Source of the DNA: Dickeya chrysanthemi NCPPB 402
GTDB taxonomy: Bacteria > Pseudomonadota > Gammaproteobacteria > Enterobacterales > Enterobacteriaceae
Reading direction: 5' to 3'
Length of the DNA stretch: 64,000 nt
Assembly (NCBI RefSeq): GCF_000406105.1
Contig: NZ_CM001974.1
Location: forward strand, 753,685-817,684
Shown piece by piece: positions 1-11,448 of the stretch. The position numbers and the translations under genes are program-made. Under the pieces are notes generated by a model, which was not told the DNA's origin, did not search any database, and saw only the letters and a list, made by a program, of their open reading frames with translations. The stretch's first letter is position 1, and every line of letters begins with the position of its first letter.

Positions 1-2793
1 CTGAAGAATATCAACCTGATTATTCCACGCGACAAACTGATCGTCGTGACGGGGTTATCCGGTTCTGGCAAATCCTCGCTGGCGTTCGACACGCTGTATG
101 CCGAAGGGCAGCGTCGTTATGTGGAGTCGTTGTCGGCCTACGCTCGCCAGTTCCTGTCGTTGATGGAAAAGCCGGATGTGGACCATATCGAAGGGTTGTC
201 ACCCGCCATTTCCATCGAGCAAAAATCCACCTCGCACAACCCACGTTCCACCGTCGGCACCATCACGGAAATCCACGACTACCTGCGCCTGCTGTTCGCC
301 CGCGTCGGCGAGCCGCGCTGCCCGGATCACGATATTCCGCTGGATGCCCAGACCGTCAGCCAGATGGTGGATAACGTCTTGTCGCAGCCGGAAGGCAAAC
401 GGCTGATGCTGCTGGCGCCGATCGTGAAAGAACGCAAGGGCGAACACACCAAAACGCTGGAAAACCTGGCGACGCAGGGCTACATCCGTGCCCGTATCGA
501 CGGTGAAGTGTGCGACCTGTCGGACCCGCCGAAACTGGAGTTGCAGAAAAAGCACACCATCGAAGTGGTGGTCGATCGCTTTAAAGTGCGCAACGATTTG
601 GCGCAGCGTCTGGCGGAATCGTTTGAAACCTCGCTGGAGCTGTCCGGCGGCACCGCCGTGGTGGCGGATATGGATGACCCGAACGCGCCGGAACTGCTGT
701 TCTCCGCCAATTTCGCCTGCCCGGTGTGCGGTTACAGCATGCATGAGCTGGAGCCGAGGCTGTTTTCGTTCAACAACCCGGCGGGTGCCTGCCCGACCTG
801 CGACGGGCTGGGCGTGCAGCAGTTTTTCGACCCGGCGCGCGTGGTGCAAAACGGCGAGCTGTCGCTGGCCGGCGGCGCGATCCGCGGTTGGGATCGCCGT
901 AATTTCTACTATTTCCAGATGCTGCGTTCGCTGGCGGAGCATTACGAGTTTGATGTCGAAGCGCCGTTCGATAGCCTCAGCCCGGCGCTTCAAAAAGTGA
1001 TTCTGTACGGCTCCGGCAAAGAAAATATCGAGTTTAAGTACATCAACGATCGTGGTGATACCTCGGTGCGCCGTCATCCGTTCGAGGGGGTGCTCAACAA
1101 TATGGAGCGCCGCTACAAAGAAACCGAATCGACAGCCGTACGTGAAGAACTGGCGAAATTCATCAGCAACCGGTCGTGCGCCAGTTGTAACGGTACCCGC
1201 CTGCGTGAAGAGGCGCGCCACGTCTATGTAGAACAGACCACGCTACCGCAGATTGCCGATATGAGCATCGGCCATGCGATGGAGTTTTTCCATAACATCA
1301 AGCTGAGCGGCCAACGGGCGAAAATCGCCGAAAAAGTGCTGAAGGAAATCGGCGATCGTCTGCGTTTTCTGGTCAACGTCGGGTTGAATTACCTGTCGCT
1401 GTCGCGCTCGGCGGAAACCTTGTCCGGCGGCGAGGCGCAGCGTATTCGTCTGGCCAGCCAGATCGGCGCGGGCCTGGTCGGCGTGATGTACGTGCTGGAC
1501 GAGCCGTCTATTGGTTTGCACCAGCGCGACAACGAACGCCTGCTGGAGACCTTGATCCACCTGCGTAATCTCGGCAACACCGTGATTGTGGTGGAGCACG
1601 ATGAAGACGCCATCCGCGCCGCCGACCATATCATCGATATCGGCCCCGGCGCAGGCGTGCACGGCGGGCAGGTGATTGCCGAAGGGACGGCAACGCAGAT
1701 CATGGCGGTGCCGGAATCGCTGACCGGCCAGTTCCTGAGTGGGGCGCGCAAAATCGAGATCCCGGCGCAGCGTGTACCGGCGGACCCGGCTAAAGTGCTT
1801 AAGCTGATTGGCGCGCGCGGCAACAACCTGAAAGACGTCACCCTGACGCTGCCGGTCGGGTTGTTCACCTGCATTACCGGGGTGTCCGGCTCCGGCAAGT
1901 CGACGCTGATCAACGATACGCTGTTCCCAATCGCCCAGCGCCAGCTCAACGGCGGCGAACTGAACGAACCGGCGCCGTACCGTGACATTCAGGGGCTGGA
2001 GCAATTCGATAAGGTGATCGACATCGATCAAAGCCCGATCGGCCGTACCCCGCGCTCCAACCCGGCTACCTACACCGGCGTGTTTACGCCGATCCGCGAG
2101 TTGTTCGCCGGCGTGCCGGAAGCGCGCAGCCGCGGTTATAACCCCGGACGTTTCAGCTTTAACGTGCGCGGCGGGCGCTGCGAAGCCTGCCAGGGTGACG
2201 GTGTGATCAAGGTGGAAATGCACTTCCTGCCGGATATTTACGTGCCTTGTGACCAATGCAAAGGCAAACGCTATAACCGCGAGACGCTGGAGATTAAATA
2301 CAAGGGCAAGAGCATCCACGAAGTGCTGGAGATGACCATTGAAGACGCCCGTGAATTCTTTGATGCCATTCCGGCGCTGGCGCGTAAGCTGCAAACGCTG
2401 ATCGATGTCGGTTTGTCCTACATCCGGCTGGGGCAGTCCGCCACCACGTTGTCCGGCGGCGAAGCGCAGCGCGTGAAACTGGCACGTGAGCTGTCGAAAC
2501 GCGGCACCGGTCAGACGCTGTATATTCTGGATGAGCCCACCACCGGGCTGCACTTCGCCGACATCCAGCAACTGCTGGAGGTATTGCATCAGTTGCGCGA
2601 TCAGGGCAACACCATTGTGGTGATTGAGCACAATCTGGATGTGATCAAAACTGCCGACTGGATTGTCGATCTGGGGCCGGAAGGCGGCAGCGGCGGCGGC
2701 GAGATTCTGGTTTCCGGCACGCCGGAAACGGTGGCGCAGTGCGAGCAATCCCACACCGCCCGTTTCCTGAAACCGATTCTGGCGCGCGGCTGA
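1..2793 (+). CDS. uvrA: UvrA, excinuclease ABC subunit A (5' end outside window)
   Basis: DNA damage-recognition ATPase of nucleotide excision repair; a UvrA dimer loads UvrB at lesions. The reading frame is open from base 1. By comparison with E. coli UvrA only about 13 N-terminal codons are missing, giving about 943 aa in full. Visible features are a first Walker A (GLSGSGKSS), a zinc module with CPVC...CPTC, a first ABC signature ([12 protein letters not shown]) followed by [10 protein letters not shown], a second Walker A (GVSGSGKST), a second zinc module (CEAC...CDQC), and a second signature ([12 protein letters not shown]) with [10 protein letters not shown]. Both ATPase cassettes and both zinc modules are intact. 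The gene ends just before a strong hairpin terminator. yjbQ downstream matches the E. coli neighbourhood. Confidence 0.98.
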   Translation: MKNINLIIPRDKLIVVTGLSGSGKSSLAFDTLYAEGQRRYVESLSAYARQFLSLMEKPDVDHIEGLSPAISIEQKSTSHNPRSTVGTITEIHDYLRLLFARVGEPRCPDHDIPLDAQTVSQMVDNVLSQPEGKRLMLLAPIVKERKGEHTKTLENLATQGYIRARIDGEVCDLSDPPKLELQKKHTIEVVVDRFKVRNDLAQRLAESFETSLELSGGTAVVADMDDPNAPELLFSANFACPVCGYSMHELEPRLFSFNNPAGACPTCDGLGVQQFFDPARVVQNGELSLAGGAIRGWDRRNFYYFQMLRSLAEHYEFDVEAPFDSLSPALQKVILYGSGKENIEFKYINDRGDTSVRRHPFEGVLNNMERRYKETESTAVREELAKFISNRSCASCNGTRLREEARHVYVEQTTLPQIADMSIGHAMEFFHNIKLSGQRAKIAEKVLKEIGDRLRFLVNVGLNYLSLSRSAETLSGGEAQRIRLASQIGAGLVGVMYVLDEPSIGLHQRDNERLLETLIHLRNLGNTVIVVEHDEDAIRAADHIIDIGPGAGVHGGQVIAEGTATQIMAVPESLTGQFLSGARKIEIPAQRVPADPAKVLKLIGARGNNLKDVTLTLPVGLFTCITGVSGSGKSTLINDTLFPIAQRQLNGGELNEPAPYRDIQGLEQFDKVIDIDQSPIGRTPRSNPATYTGVFTPIRELFAGVPEARSRGYNPGRFSFNVRGGRCEACQGDGVIKVEMHFLPDIYVPCDQCKGKRYNRETLEIKYKGKSIHEVLEMTIEDAREFFDAIPALARKLQTLIDVGLSYIRLGQSATTLSGGEAQRVKLARELSKRGTGQTLYILDEPTTGLHFADIQQLLEVLHQLRDQGNTIVVIEHNLDVIKTADWIVDLGPEGGSGGGEILVSGTPETVAQCEQSHTARFLKPILARG

Positions 2794-2818
2794 GCCTTCC
2801 AGACCAAAATGGGTTGTT

Positions 2819-2842
2819 AAGCGCGGCTTGCCGCGCTTTTTT
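2819..2842 (+). terminator. Rho-independent terminator after uvrA
   Basis: Perfect stem AAGCGCGGC / GCCGCGCTT with a TT loop followed by a run of six T. It lies 26 bases after the uvrA stop and before yjbQ. Confidence 0.85.
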
Positions 2843-2875
2843 ATGCCAATGATTCACCACCACAGGAGACGCGAA

Positions 2876-3295
2876 ATGTGGAAACAATACGATATTCGGC
2901 TGAAACCCCGCTCCCGTGGTTTTCATTTGATCACCGATGAGGTGCTGGGAGAGGTGACGGATTTGCGTACCGTGAAGGTGGGGTTGCTGCATGTCTTTAT
3001 CTGCCACACGTCCGCGTCGCTGACGCTCAATGAAAATGCCGATCCGACGGTACGGCAGGATTTCGAAAGCGCGTTTAACCACCTGGTGCCGGAAGACGAG
3101 CCTTATTATCGCCATACCTATGAGGGCAGCGACGATATGCCGGCCCATCTGAAAAGCAGCTTGCTGGGCAGCAGCCTGATGCTGCCGGTGCGTAACGGTC
3201 GGCTGCATGTCGGTATCTGGCAGGGGATTTATCTGTGCGAGCATCGCAATCATGGCGGCAGCCGATCGCTGGTGGTGACGTTGCAGGGGGAATAA
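2876..3295 (+). CDS. yjbQ: YjbQ family protein (UPF0047)
   Basis: Small conserved cytosolic protein of 139 aa, the usual family length (E. coli YjbQ is 138 aa). The E. coli homologue has weak thiamin-phosphate synthase activity in vitro; its true role is uncertain. The conserved block [16 protein letters not shown] and the C-terminal [12 protein letters not shown] stretch, rich in His and acidic residues, are present. The chosen ATG follows a CAGGAG ribosome site. A longer upstream in-frame start exists but lies inside the uvrA terminator. It sits directly after uvrA, as in other enterobacteria, and seems to be transcribed alone. Confidence 0.93.
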   Translation: MWKQYDIRLKPRSRGFHLITDEVLGEVTDLRTVKVGLLHVFICHTSASLTLNENADPTVRQDFESAFNHLVPEDEPYYRHTYEGSDDMPAHLKSSLLGSSLMLPVRNGRLHVGIWQGIYLCEHRNHGGSRSLVVTLQGE

Positions 3296-3341
3296 GCAGG
3301 GTTAATGGTCTGTGCGGGGGGCCGACAGCCTGGCGCGATGT

Positions 3342-4951
3342 TTAATGCTGTACCAGCGATATATCGTCGGAGAGATATTCCACCACGACTTGATTACGCC
3401 CGCTGTTTTTCGCTTTGTACAGCGCGTTATCCGCAGTTTTGATCGCAACATCCAGCGTTGATTTTTGCGGGTTAAAGGTGGTTACGCCAACCGAGATCGT
3501 GACCTGATGATGCTGTGATCTCGGCATATAAATGGTATTGGCGACATTATTACGCAGCCGTTCGGCGATCACCGTCGCGACATGGATGTCGGCGCCCGGC
3601 AGCAGGATTAAAAACTCTTCGCCGCCGATTCGGCAGACCAAATCGGTTTTCCGGAAATTTTTACGGATTTGTTGGCTCAGCTTACGGATCACTTCATCAC
3701 CCATGTCATGACCAAAAGAATCATTGATCACTTTGAAATGGTCGATATCAATAGCGATTACCGAGACTTTTTTATATTCGCCGCGAACCTCTTCCATGCT
3801 TTCCAGCATTCCTCGCCGGTTTAACATGCCGGAAAGCGGATCGGTATGGGCTTCGGAGCTCAGGCGGCCGATACGTTTGTGCAGCAGCACGGTACCCATC
3901 AGCAATACCCGCTTGAGCTGCTCTACTTCCAGATACCAGGCTTTGACTGAGCGTATTTTGTTTATCACCCCCGGTTGTTCCATACTGCTGGCGGATTTAG
4001 CCAACTGGCGCAGCGGTTTGGCGATGTAATAGGTCAAAATGCTGAGTATCATCAATGTCACGATCCCCAGCGGCGTACCTTGTTTGAGTACATTGACCAT
4101 CACGTTATTCAGCGCTTCTTTGATGGAATGAAATGACTGCTGAGTGATAATAATCCAGCCTGATTTTTGCGTACGGATAAATGAAGCTGGCGAGGGAATG
4201 CCCTGCTCATCCGGCATCATAAAGCTGCCTTTATCCTGACCGTTAACCGAAGACAAAGTCGCGGGGTCGCTAAATTTGGTGCCAACTTGTGTGAGATCGT
4301 GGTGATAAATTATCGTGCCTTCTTTATCAATCACATAAGTATTGAAACTATCGTTACTGAATTGTGTATTCATGAACTCATTCAGAATGCGGCGGTTATT
4401 TAAATACAGCGAGCCGCCGATATAACCAAGATAATTACCCATGTCATCGAAAATAGGCTGGGAAATAAAAATAATATAATTGCCGCTCAACGAGGTATAG
4501 GGAGAGCTGATAATAAATTTTTTTCTTTTTGTGCAATAAGATGCTGGCTGGAGGTTAATGTGATGCCGGTCAAATTCAGCGATATTGGCGACGCGGCAAT
4601 GATCTGGCCGGTTGCTGTCACCACCACCATTGAATTAAACGCATGGCTTAACTGATGAATACGTTGCAAGTCAGTTTGCAGGGCACGTAAATTACCCGAC
4701 TGGATATGACTGACGATCAACCTGGCGCTATAAGATAATTGCTCTTCTGAAACAGAAAAAAAATTATCCACAGTCATGGCGAGTTTGGCTGAATAACTGG
4801 CATTGACTTTAGTGGCTTGTTCAAACAGTAGTTTTTTTTGAACGTGATAAAAAGTTAAATAGCTATTCAATAGCGTAACAAACATACTGGCAAGAGAAAT
4901 GAATAGGATTAAATGCAAAAGATTTATTTGTATCAGTTTTTTTATTCGCAT
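3342..4951 (-). pseudogene. dCache-GGDEF diguanylate cyclase, frameshifted
   Basis: A membrane sensor that would make c-di-GMP, now in two frames. The 5' part (4951-4487, 154 aa) has an N-terminal membrane helix and the start of an extracytoplasmic dCache domain. The 3' part (4490-3342) carries the rest of the sensor (GNYIIFISQPIFDDMGNYLG), a second membrane helix ending in KPLRQLA, and a GGDEF domain with the active GGEEF motif and an RKTD inhibitory site five residues before it. The frame breaks at a seven-A tract near 4516-4522 (minus-strand reading GAAAAAAATTT). One more A would join the frames through the typical Cache stretch ISSPYTSLSGNY. Everything else looks intact, so this is a recent mutation, a phase-variable tract or a sequencing slip. 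A TTG start for the 3' part alone is possible but would lack the first membrane helix. Confidence 0.82.
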
Positions 4952-4984
4952 TTAGTTATAGCTACCGGTGATGACCATTTCTGG

Positions 4985-5001
4985 TTGCACAAAATGTGCA
5001 A
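4985..5001. promoter_or_regulatory. Inverted repeat upstream of the GGDEF gene
   Basis: TTGCACA-AAA-TGTGCAA is a perfect 7+3+7 palindrome, 34 bases upstream of the diguanylate cyclase start. It looks like an operator; the binding protein is unknown. Confidence 0.4.
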
Positions 5002-5147
5002 TTCATTTCTTTTTCCGTTAAGGGTGGACGTCAATCTAGCCTTAATAGTTAAGTAGTAGTCAAGGTTTAAAATAGTGTCAACCAAGGAGGTAGAATTTGT
5101 GGTCGAAGTAATAAAAAGAAACCCTGTTTTAATTTAAATCAGTCGGC

Positions 5148-5195
5148 ATAACCTAAATAATTCGCGTTACCGGCAACACACTGGCGTGTTGAGCA
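5148..5195 (+). repeat. Truncated ERIC element fused to the trailer end of CRISPR array 1
   Basis: The sequence AACCTAAATAATTCGCGTT matches the left end of the ERIC copy at 30593 (ACCCAAAATAATTCGAGTT). It continues into the hairpin CAACAC-ACTGGC-GTGTTG, the first stem of the ERIC insertion module seen at 30620. The element then stops, and the terminal CRISPR repeat begins eight bases later. Confidence 0.6.
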
Positions 5196-5202
5196 TCTGC
5201 TT

Positions 5203-6732
5203 TTTCTAAGCTGCCTACTCGGCAGTGAACAGTTCCGCGATGCAACCACAGCTGGATATGGTTTTCTAAGCTGCCTACTCGGCAGTGAACTTCCACTGCG
5301 GTTTCATCGGGTTGGCCAGGGTTTTCTAAGCTGCCTACTCGGCAGTGAACCAGAAGAATAGTCATTATAAACAAGACTCAGATTTCTAAGCTGCCTACTC
5401 GGCAGTGAACATAAGATATTGGTGCTCATGGTAATCTCGACCTTTCTAAGCTGCCTACTCGGCAGTGAACAACTACTGCCTAATTATCAGGGGTGGATTG
5501 ACTTTCTAAGCTGCCTACTCGGCAGTGAACACATGTCAAGGTTAGTGACAGTTTTAGAGACATTTCTAAGCTGCCTACTCGGCAGTGAACCCTTAATACC
5601 CAGCCTACCAGTGCCGCGAGTGTTTCTAAGCTGCCTACTCGGCAGTGAACCTTCGGGTACCCGCAAAGACTCCAGTGACTTCTTTCTAAGCTGCCTACTC
5701 GGCAGTGAACGCCGCCGCCTTAACCGCCGCCAAACTGACTCATTTCTAAGCTGCCTACTCGGCAGTGAACTGCCATGGGTCGAGCGGGTTCCCGCCGAGT
5801 CTTTTCTAAGCTGCCTACTCGGCAGTGAACGGTGAAGCCGTTATCGTGCTGGACAACGGCATTTTCTAAGCTGCCTACTCGGCAGTGAACCCGTTATCGT
5901 CGACGGATGTCGGCTCAATGCTTTTCTAAGCTGCCTACTCGGCAGTGAACAATAGCCAATCTGACAGCAGGAACAACGCTCCTTTCTAAGCTGCCTACTC
6001 GGCAGTGAACGTGCAATCCATCCGGCACTACAGGCAGTGCGGTTTCTAAGCTGCCTACTCGGCAGTGAACTAAATGTCATACAATCTCGGTGAATTACCC
6101 CATTTCTAAGCTGCCTACTCGGCAGTGAACGGCAAAAGTTTTTCTGTCTGCCCGAAAGATTTTTTTCTAAGCTGCCTACTCGGCAGTGAACATTCAGTGC
6201 CTTGAAGGGTGCGCGTTTGTTCATTTCTAAGCTGCCTACTCGGCAGTGAACTTGTAGTGTTTCGGCCCGCAGAGTCTCTCGCTTTTCTAAGCTGCCTACT
6301 CGGCAGTGAACGATCTCGATTACAAGGCGCTGACTGTTTCACCTTTCTAAGCTGCCTACTCGGCAGTGAACTCATTCGCCAGTTTGTGACGTGCATACTT
6401 GCTTTTCTAAGCTGCCTACTCGGCAGTGAACTGCGTGATGATATCAATGAGGTTTTTATACTCTTTCTAAGCTGCCTACTCGGCAGTGAACAGAGGATCA
6501 TCGGTTGTCACCTTGTTATCTGGGTTTCTAAGCTGCCTACTCGGCAGTGAACCATAAAATCTCCGGCAAAAAGAAACCCGCACTTTTCTAAGCTGCCTAC
6601 TCGGCAGTGAACTTGATGTCGATAGACAGATAACGCTCAATGTCTTTCTAAGCTGCCTACTCGGCAGTGAACAAACCCGGATGGCACGCCATACGCTGCG
6701 CGCCTTTCTAAGCTGCCTACTCGGCAGTGAAC
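5203..6732 (-). CRISPR. CRISPR array 1, type I-F, 26 repeats and 25 spacers
   Basis: 28-bp repeats at 60-bp spacing, read in the minus direction as GTTCACTGCCGAGTAGGCAG plus CTTAGAAA. Spacers are 32 bp except two of 33 bp (ending at 6163 and 6524). Every repeat looks identical, including the trailer-end one at 5203. The leader lies on the right (6733 onward), facing cas1, which gives the minus orientation. The repeat contains the CTGCC/GGCAG hairpin cut by Cas6f, with loop GAGTA. Apparent reading frames across the array (repeating FLSCLLGSE or SLPSRQLRK) are artefacts of the repeats. Confidence 0.98.
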
Positions 6733-6863
6733 TGTAGCCCGTTGACTCTAACCCTTTGTATTCTGACCCGCAATTGTCGATTTTCGTCGTCAGACCCTTT
6801 TTTTTCGGCTGTCGGTAACTGATTGATTTTTCAGTGCCGAAAATAGCGGCTGAAAAAAAGGGT
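6733..6863 (-). promoter_or_regulatory. Leader of CRISPR array 1
   Basis: Joins the newest repeat of array 1. It contains ACCCTTTTTTTT (6794-6805) and its inverted partner AAAAAAAGGGT (6853-6863). Between them is TAACTGATTGATT (6816-6828), a perfect match to the reversed IHF consensus YAANNNNTTGATW. The first arm lies about 60 bases from the repeat, as in the other two leaders, but the IHF site points the opposite way relative to the array. The CTACA next to the repeat (read on the minus strand) is shared with leader 2. Confidence 0.75.
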
Positions 6864-6948
6864 ATAAAAATAAGAAAAGTCTTTTCGGCGCCATTCACTT
6901 TCCCGTTGTGGCTGTGATAGGTTAATTCTCGTTACTTTCCAGTAGATT

Positions 6949-7073
6949 ATACCCGTCATACTTCAAGTTGCAGGTGTGTTGGCTTTCCTCGCTCACCCCG
7001 GTCACTTACTTGGGTAAGCTCCCGGGGATTCGCTGCGTTGCCGCCTTCCTGCAACTCGAATTATTTTGGGTAT
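6949..7073. repeat. ERIC element (125 bp)
   Basis: Full-length enterobacterial repetitive intergenic consensus. Outer arms ATACCCGTCATACTTCAAGT and AACTCGAATTATTTTGGGTAT are typical ERIC ends, and the core GCTCACCCCGGTCACTTACT...AAGCTCCCGGGGATTC is the classic ERIC palindrome. It lies between leader 1 and cas1, so it may be in the cas operon 5' UTR. Confidence 0.92.
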
Positions 7074-7097
7074 CCGTATTTCCCAATTAATTATTAG

Positions 7098-7117
7098 CCT
7101 GCGTGTTATTACGCGGG
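7098..7117 (+). promoter_or_regulatory. Inverted repeat ahead of cas1
   Basis: CCTGCGT-GTTATT-ACGCGGG, 37 bases upstream of the cas1 start, in the only non-ERIC stretch before the cas operon. Candidate operator or promoter element; no regulator can be named. Confidence 0.3.
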
Positions 7118-7154
7118 TGGGTTTGCTTTATCACGACAACAGAGAAACGGTTTT

Positions 7155-8156
7155 ATGGATAACGTATTCAGCCCGTCGGATTTAAAAACCATTCTGCATT
7201 CCAAACGCGCCAATATTTATTACCTCCAGCATTGCCGTATTTTGGTCAATGGCGGGCGGGTGGAATATGTCACTGAAGAAGGGAATCAGTCGTTGTACTG
7301 GAATATCCCGATTGCCAATACCAGCGTGGTGATGCTCGGCACCGGTACCTCGGTCACGCAGGCGGCGATGCGGGAATTTGCCCGTGCCGGGGTGATGGTC
7401 GGGTTTTGCGGTAGTGGCGGCACGCCGCTGTTCGCCGCCAATGAAGCGGAGGTGGCGGTGTCGTGGCTGTCGCCGCAGAGCGAATACCGCCCCACCGGCT
7501 ATTTGCAGGATTGGGTCAGCTTCTGGTTTAACGAAGAGCAGCGGCTGGCGGCGGCGATTGCCTTTCAGCAGGTGCGCATCGGCCAGATTCGTCAGCACTG
7601 GCTGAGCGGGCGGCTGGCGCGTGAGTCGCGTTTCGCCATCAAACCCGAGCATGTGGAAGCGCTGCTTAACCGCTATCAGCAAGGGCTGGCGAACTGTCGC
7701 ACCAGTAACGATGTGCTGGTGCAGGAAGCGATGATGACCAAATCGCTGTACCGGCTGGCGGCCAATGCGGTGAGTTACGGTGATTTTACCCGCGCCAAAC
7801 GCGGCGGCGGCACCGATCTGGCGAACCGTTTTCTCGACCACGGTAATTATCTGGCTTACGGGCTGGCGGCGGTGGCGCTGTGGGTGTTGGGATTGCCGCA
7901 CGGGCTGGCGGTGCTGCACGGCAAAACCCGCCGTGGCGGGCTGGTGTTCGATGTGGCGGACCTGATTAAAGACGCGCTGATTCTGCCGCAGGCGTTTATC
8001 GCCGCGATGGAAGGGGAAGACGAGCAGGAATTTCGCCAGCGCTGCCTGACGTCGTTTCGTCAGGCCGAGGCGCTGGATGTGATGATCGACAGCCTGCAAC
8101 AGGTGGCGCAGCAATTAAGCCAGGTGGCGAAAACCGGGAGTCAGGGGGCGCAATGA
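7155..8156 (+). CDS. cas1: Cas1, type I-F CRISPR integrase
   Basis: Metal-dependent integrase that inserts new spacers as a complex with the Cas2 part of Cas2-3. It has 333 aa, normal for the I-F subtype. The catalytic residues fall at E191 (QEAMMTKSLY), H255 (VLHGKTRRGG), D266 and D269 (FDVADLIKD), matching the known P. aeruginosa Cas1 positions shifted by one. The N-terminal beta domain (HSKRANIYYLQHCRI) is intact. It is the first gene of the cas operon and its last four bases overlap the cas2-3 start (ATGA). Nothing suggests loss of function. Confidence 0.97.
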   Translation: MDNVFSPSDLKTILHSKRANIYYLQHCRILVNGGRVEYVTEEGNQSLYWNIPIANTSVVMLGTGTSVTQAAMREFARAGVMVGFCGSGGTPLFAANEAEVAVSWLSPQSEYRPTGYLQDWVSFWFNEEQRLAAAIAFQQVRIGQIRQHWLSGRLARESRFAIKPEHVEALLNRYQQGLANCRTSNDVLVQEAMMTKSLYRLAANAVSYGDFTRAKRGGGTDLANRFLDHGNYLAYGLAAVALWVLGLPHGLAVLHGKTRRGGLVFDVADLIKDALILPQAFIAAMEGEDEQEFRQRCLTSFRQAEALDVMIDSLQQVAQQLSQVAKTGSQGAQ

Positions 8157-11100
8157 ACATCCTGCTGATTTCCGAATGCAACAAGCGGGCGCTGGTGGAA
8201 ACCCGCCGGGTGCTGGACCAGTTCGCCGAGCGCAAAGGGGAACGCACCTGGCAGACCGCCATCACCGAAGAGGGGCTGAAAACGCTACGCACACTGCTGC
8301 GTAAAACCGCACGGCGCAACACGGCGGTGGCCTGCCACTGGATTCGCAGCGCCAATCACACCGAATTGCTGTGGATTGTCGGCAACCTGCGGCGTTTCAA
8401 CCCGCAAGGCAGCGTGCCGACCAACCGCACCGAGCGTGATATTCTGCGCAGCCAGGATGAAAATCCGTGGCACAGCGCCGAAGCCTTCAGCCTGCTGGCG
8501 GCGATTGCCGGGCTGTTTCACGACATCGGCAAGGCCAATGCGCTGTTTCAGGCCGGGTTGCGGGGCAAGGGGCCGCGCAGCCAGCCGCTTCGCCACGAGT
8601 GGGTGTCGCTGCGGCTGTTTCAGGCGTTTGTCGGCGAGCGGGACGATACCGGCTGGCTGACGGCGCTGGCCGCCATCCGCCCGGAGGGGGAAGCGGCGTT
8701 GCTGGCGCGCGTGCAGCAGGATGAGAAAATCCCCCACTCCTCACCGTTTAAAAGCCTGCCGCCGCTGGCGCAGGTGGTGGGCTGGCTGATTGTCTCGCAC
8801 CACCGTTTGCCGATGTTCTGGGATGACAAGAGCGACAATCCCAGCCCTGATCTAGCCGATGTGAGTCAGTGGCTGACTGGGCAGGTATCGCCCTGCTGGA
8901 ATGCCGTTAATCACCTGCGCCCGGATATCAGCCAGCAGGAATGGCAACAGGTGTGGCAGTTCCCGCACGGCACGCCGCTGCAAAGCCGCGTCTGGTGTGA
9001 AAAGGCGCGCAAGTTCGCTGCCCGTGCGCTGAAGTTACCCTCGTTGATGACCTTCGGCCAACTGGACCAGCGGCTGACGGTGCATCTGGCACGGCTGTCG
9101 CTGATGCTGGCAGACCACCATTACTCCTCTTCCGATGCCACCTCCGGCTGGCAAGACCCGCGCTATACCGTGTGGGCTAATACCGATAGAAAGACCGGCA
9201 AGCTCAAACAGCAACTGGACGAACACTGCGTCGGCGTGGCGCAGAATGCGCTGCTGCTTGGGCGCAGCCTGCCGCACCTGCGCGATACGCTGCCGGCCAT
9301 CACCCGCCACAAAGGCTTTCGCCAGCGCAGCACCGATGCGCGTTTCCGTTGGCAGGATAAAGCATTTGATCAGGTCTGCGCCATGCGTGAGCAGGCGGCC
9401 CGCCACGGTTTCTTTGGCGTCAACATGGCCTCTACCGGGCGCGGCAAGACGCTGGCGAATGCCCGCATTATGTACGCGCTGGCAGAGGAATCCGTCGGGT
9501 GCCGCTTTTCGGTGGCGCTCGGCCTGCGCACCCTGACGCTGCAAACCGGCGACGCATTGCGCCAGCGCCTGACGCTGGATGAAGACGACCTGGCGGTGTT
9601 GATTGGCTCGCAAGCGGTGCAGGAACTGCATGAGCTACGCCAGCAGGAGCAGGAAACGCGTGTGGTGCAAACCGGCAGCGAATCGGCTGAGTCGCTGTTT
9701 AGCGAGCATCAGTACGTCAGTTACGACGGCTCGCTGGATGACGGTCGGCTGAAAACCTGGCTGGAAAAATCGCCGACGCTGCATCAACTGCTGAGTGCGC
9801 CGGTGCTGGTCACCACCATCGACCACCTGATGCCCGCGACCGAAAGCCTGCGCGGCGGCCACCAGATTGCGCCGATGCTGCGGCTACTCACCTCGGATTT
9901 GGTGCTGGACGAGCCGGACGATTTTGGGCTGGAAGACCTGCCCGCGCTGTGTCGGCTGGTGAACTGGGCGGGGATGCTCGGCTCACGGGTATTACTGTCA
10001 TCCGCCACGCTGCCGCCGGCGTTGATCCGCGCGCTGTTCGAAGCCTACCTGAAAGGCCGCGCAGCCTGGCAGCAGGCGTACGGCGAGCCGGGCACGCCGC
10101 TGAGTATTTGCTGCGGCTGGTTTGATGAATTCGACAGCCAGTGCCATCAGCTTGCCGATACCCAGGCTTTTGCCGATCAACACAAGGCGTTTGTCGCCGG
10201 GCGCATCGACAAGCTGCATCAGCAGGAGCAGCGGCTGCGCTGGGCGGAGATTGAACCGGTGGCAAGCCCGACGCGAGAGGCGAGCGCGGTGTGCCGGGCG
10301 CTGGCGCAAACCCTGCACCAGCGGGTGTTTGCGCTGCATCAGCACCATCACCAGACGCATTCCGGCGGCAAAACCGTGTCGCTGGGGCTGATTCGCATGG
10401 CAAACATCAACCCGCTGGTGGCAGTAGCGCGTGCGCTGATGGAGATGCCTTCCCCGCCGGATTACTGCGTGCATTATTGCGTTTATCACAGCCAGCACCC
10501 GCTGGCGATGCGCTCCCACATCGAAGCGCGGCTGGATGCAGCACTGATGCGCAAAGACCCGCAGGCACTGTGGCAGGTGGCGGAAATTCGTGACGCCATC
10601 GAACAGCAGCCGCAGCAGCATCACCTGTTTGTGGTGCTGGCCACCTCGGTGGCGGAAGTGGGGCGAGACCACGATTACGACTGGGCCATCGCCGAACCCA
10701 GCTCGATGCGTTCTGTTATTCAGTTAGCCGGGCGTATTCTGCGCCACCGCCAGCGTGACGAGTATGTGCCGACCTCACCCAATTTTTATTTGCTAAGCCA
10801 CAACGTGCGGGCGCTGAAAGGCGAAAAAGTGGTGTTCCTTCGCCCCGGTTTTGAATCGGAGCACGGCTTCACACTCGCCAGTCACGATCTGCGGGAGATC
10901 CTCAAACCGGAGGATTACCAGACCATCAGCGCTGCGCCGCGAATTCAACAGCCACCGGTACTGAAAGAACCGTTTACGTTGATTTCGCTGGAGCACGCGG
11001 CGCTGGCAACAAAACTGTTTGGGCCAAAAAACGGGTCGTCTTCACAACCAACGGCTGTGCTGTGGTGGCGCAAACCGCTGCACTGGAACGGCGAACTGCA

Positions 11101-11434
11101 ACGGCACACGCCGTTTCGCCGTTCAGACCCGCAGCAGCGTTACTGGCTGCGATTGGAAGATGAAGGCGACGATCCGGTCTTTATGTTGCAGGACGACGGG
11201 CCGAGCGGCTGGAAAAAAATCGATGAGATTCGCTCAGTGGAACAGGCCATGGCCGATGGCGTCAGCCTCTGGGTAGAGATGGATTACACCGCGCTTTATC
11301 TGCAACTGGCCGAGGAAAAACAGTGGGAACTCGCCAGAGTCAGCGACCGCTTTGGTGAAATCAGTATCAGCACCCGCGACAACCGGGCGTGGTGCTGGCA
11401 TCAGTGGCTCGGGGTGTTTGGGGAACAATCATGA
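8153..11434 (+). CDS. cas3: Cas2-Cas3 fusion, type I-F helicase-nuclease
   Basis: Degrades target DNA recruited by the Csy complex and, through its Cas2 part, takes part in spacer acquisition. At 1093 aa it has the typical I-F fusion layout: Cas2-like domain at about 1-95; HD nuclease with H123-D124 ([12 protein letters not shown]) and a further His at about 148; SF2 helicase with Walker A STGRGKT at about 428-433, motif II DEPD at about 586-589, motif III SSATLP at about 616-621 and motif [13 protein letters not shown]; then a C-terminal domain. The Cas2-Cas3 join is unbroken. The start overlaps the cas1 stop and the end is close to csy1. Confidence 0.97.
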   Translation: MNILLISECNKRALVETRRVLDQFAERKGERTWQTAITEEGLKTLRTLLRKTARRNTAVACHWIRSANHTELLWIVGNLRRFNPQGSVPTNRTERDILRSQDENPWHSAEAFSLLAAIAGLFHDIGKANALFQAGLRGKGPRSQPLRHEWVSLRLFQAFVGERDDTGWLTALAAIRPEGEAALLARVQQDEKIPHSSPFKSLPPLAQVVGWLIVSHHRLPMFWDDKSDNPSPDLADVSQWLTGQVSPCWNAVNHLRPDISQQEWQQVWQFPHGTPLQSRVWCEKARKFAARALKLPSLMTFGQLDQRLTVHLARLSLMLADHHYSSSDATSGWQDPRYTVWANTDRKTGKLKQQLDEHCVGVAQNALLLGRSLPHLRDTLPAITRHKGFRQRSTDARFRWQDKAFDQVCAMREQAARHGFFGVNMASTGRGKTLANARIMYALAEESVGCRFSVALGLRTLTLQTGDALRQRLTLDEDDLAVLIGSQAVQELHELRQQEQETRVVQTGSESAESLFSEHQYVSYDGSLDDGRLKTWLEKSPTLHQLLSAPVLVTTIDHLMPATESLRGGHQIAPMLRLLTSDLVLDEPDDFGLEDLPALCRLVNWAGMLGSRVLLSSATLPPALIRALFEAYLKGRAAWQQAYGEPGTPLSICCGWFDEFDSQCHQLADTQAFADQHKAFVAGRIDKLHQQEQRLRWAEIEPVASPTREASAVCRALAQTLHQRVFALHQHHHQTHSGGKTVSLGLIRMANINPLVAVARALMEMPSPPDYCVHYCVYHSQHPLAMRSHIEARLDAALMRKDPQALWQVAEIRDAIEQQPQQHHLFVVLATSVAEVGRDHDYDWAIAEPSSMRSVIQLAGRILRHRQRDEYVPTSPNFYLLSHNVRALKGEKVVFLRPGFESEHGFTLASHDLREILKPEDYQTISAAPRIQQPPVLKEPFTLISLEHAALATKLFGPKNGSSSQPTAVLWWRKPLHWNGELQRHTPFRRSDPQQRYWLRLEDEGDDPVFMLQDDGPSGWKKIDEIRSVEQAMADGVSLWVEMDYTALYLQLAEEKQWELARVSDRFGEISISTRDNRAWCWHQWLGVFGEQS

Positions 11435-11448
11435 TGACAGGAGGAGGC

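Noticed and set aside
199..2754. Long open frames (340 and 503 codons) on the strand opposite uvrA
   Set aside because: Shadow frames of a GC-rich gene; composition is rich in H, R and Q with no domain, and uvrA is certain.
5153..6898. Several open frames across array 1 with repeated FLSCLLGSE or SLPSRQLRK units
   Set aside because: The repeats are translated CRISPR repeats every 60 bases; not a repeat protein. The same holds for arrays 2 and 3.
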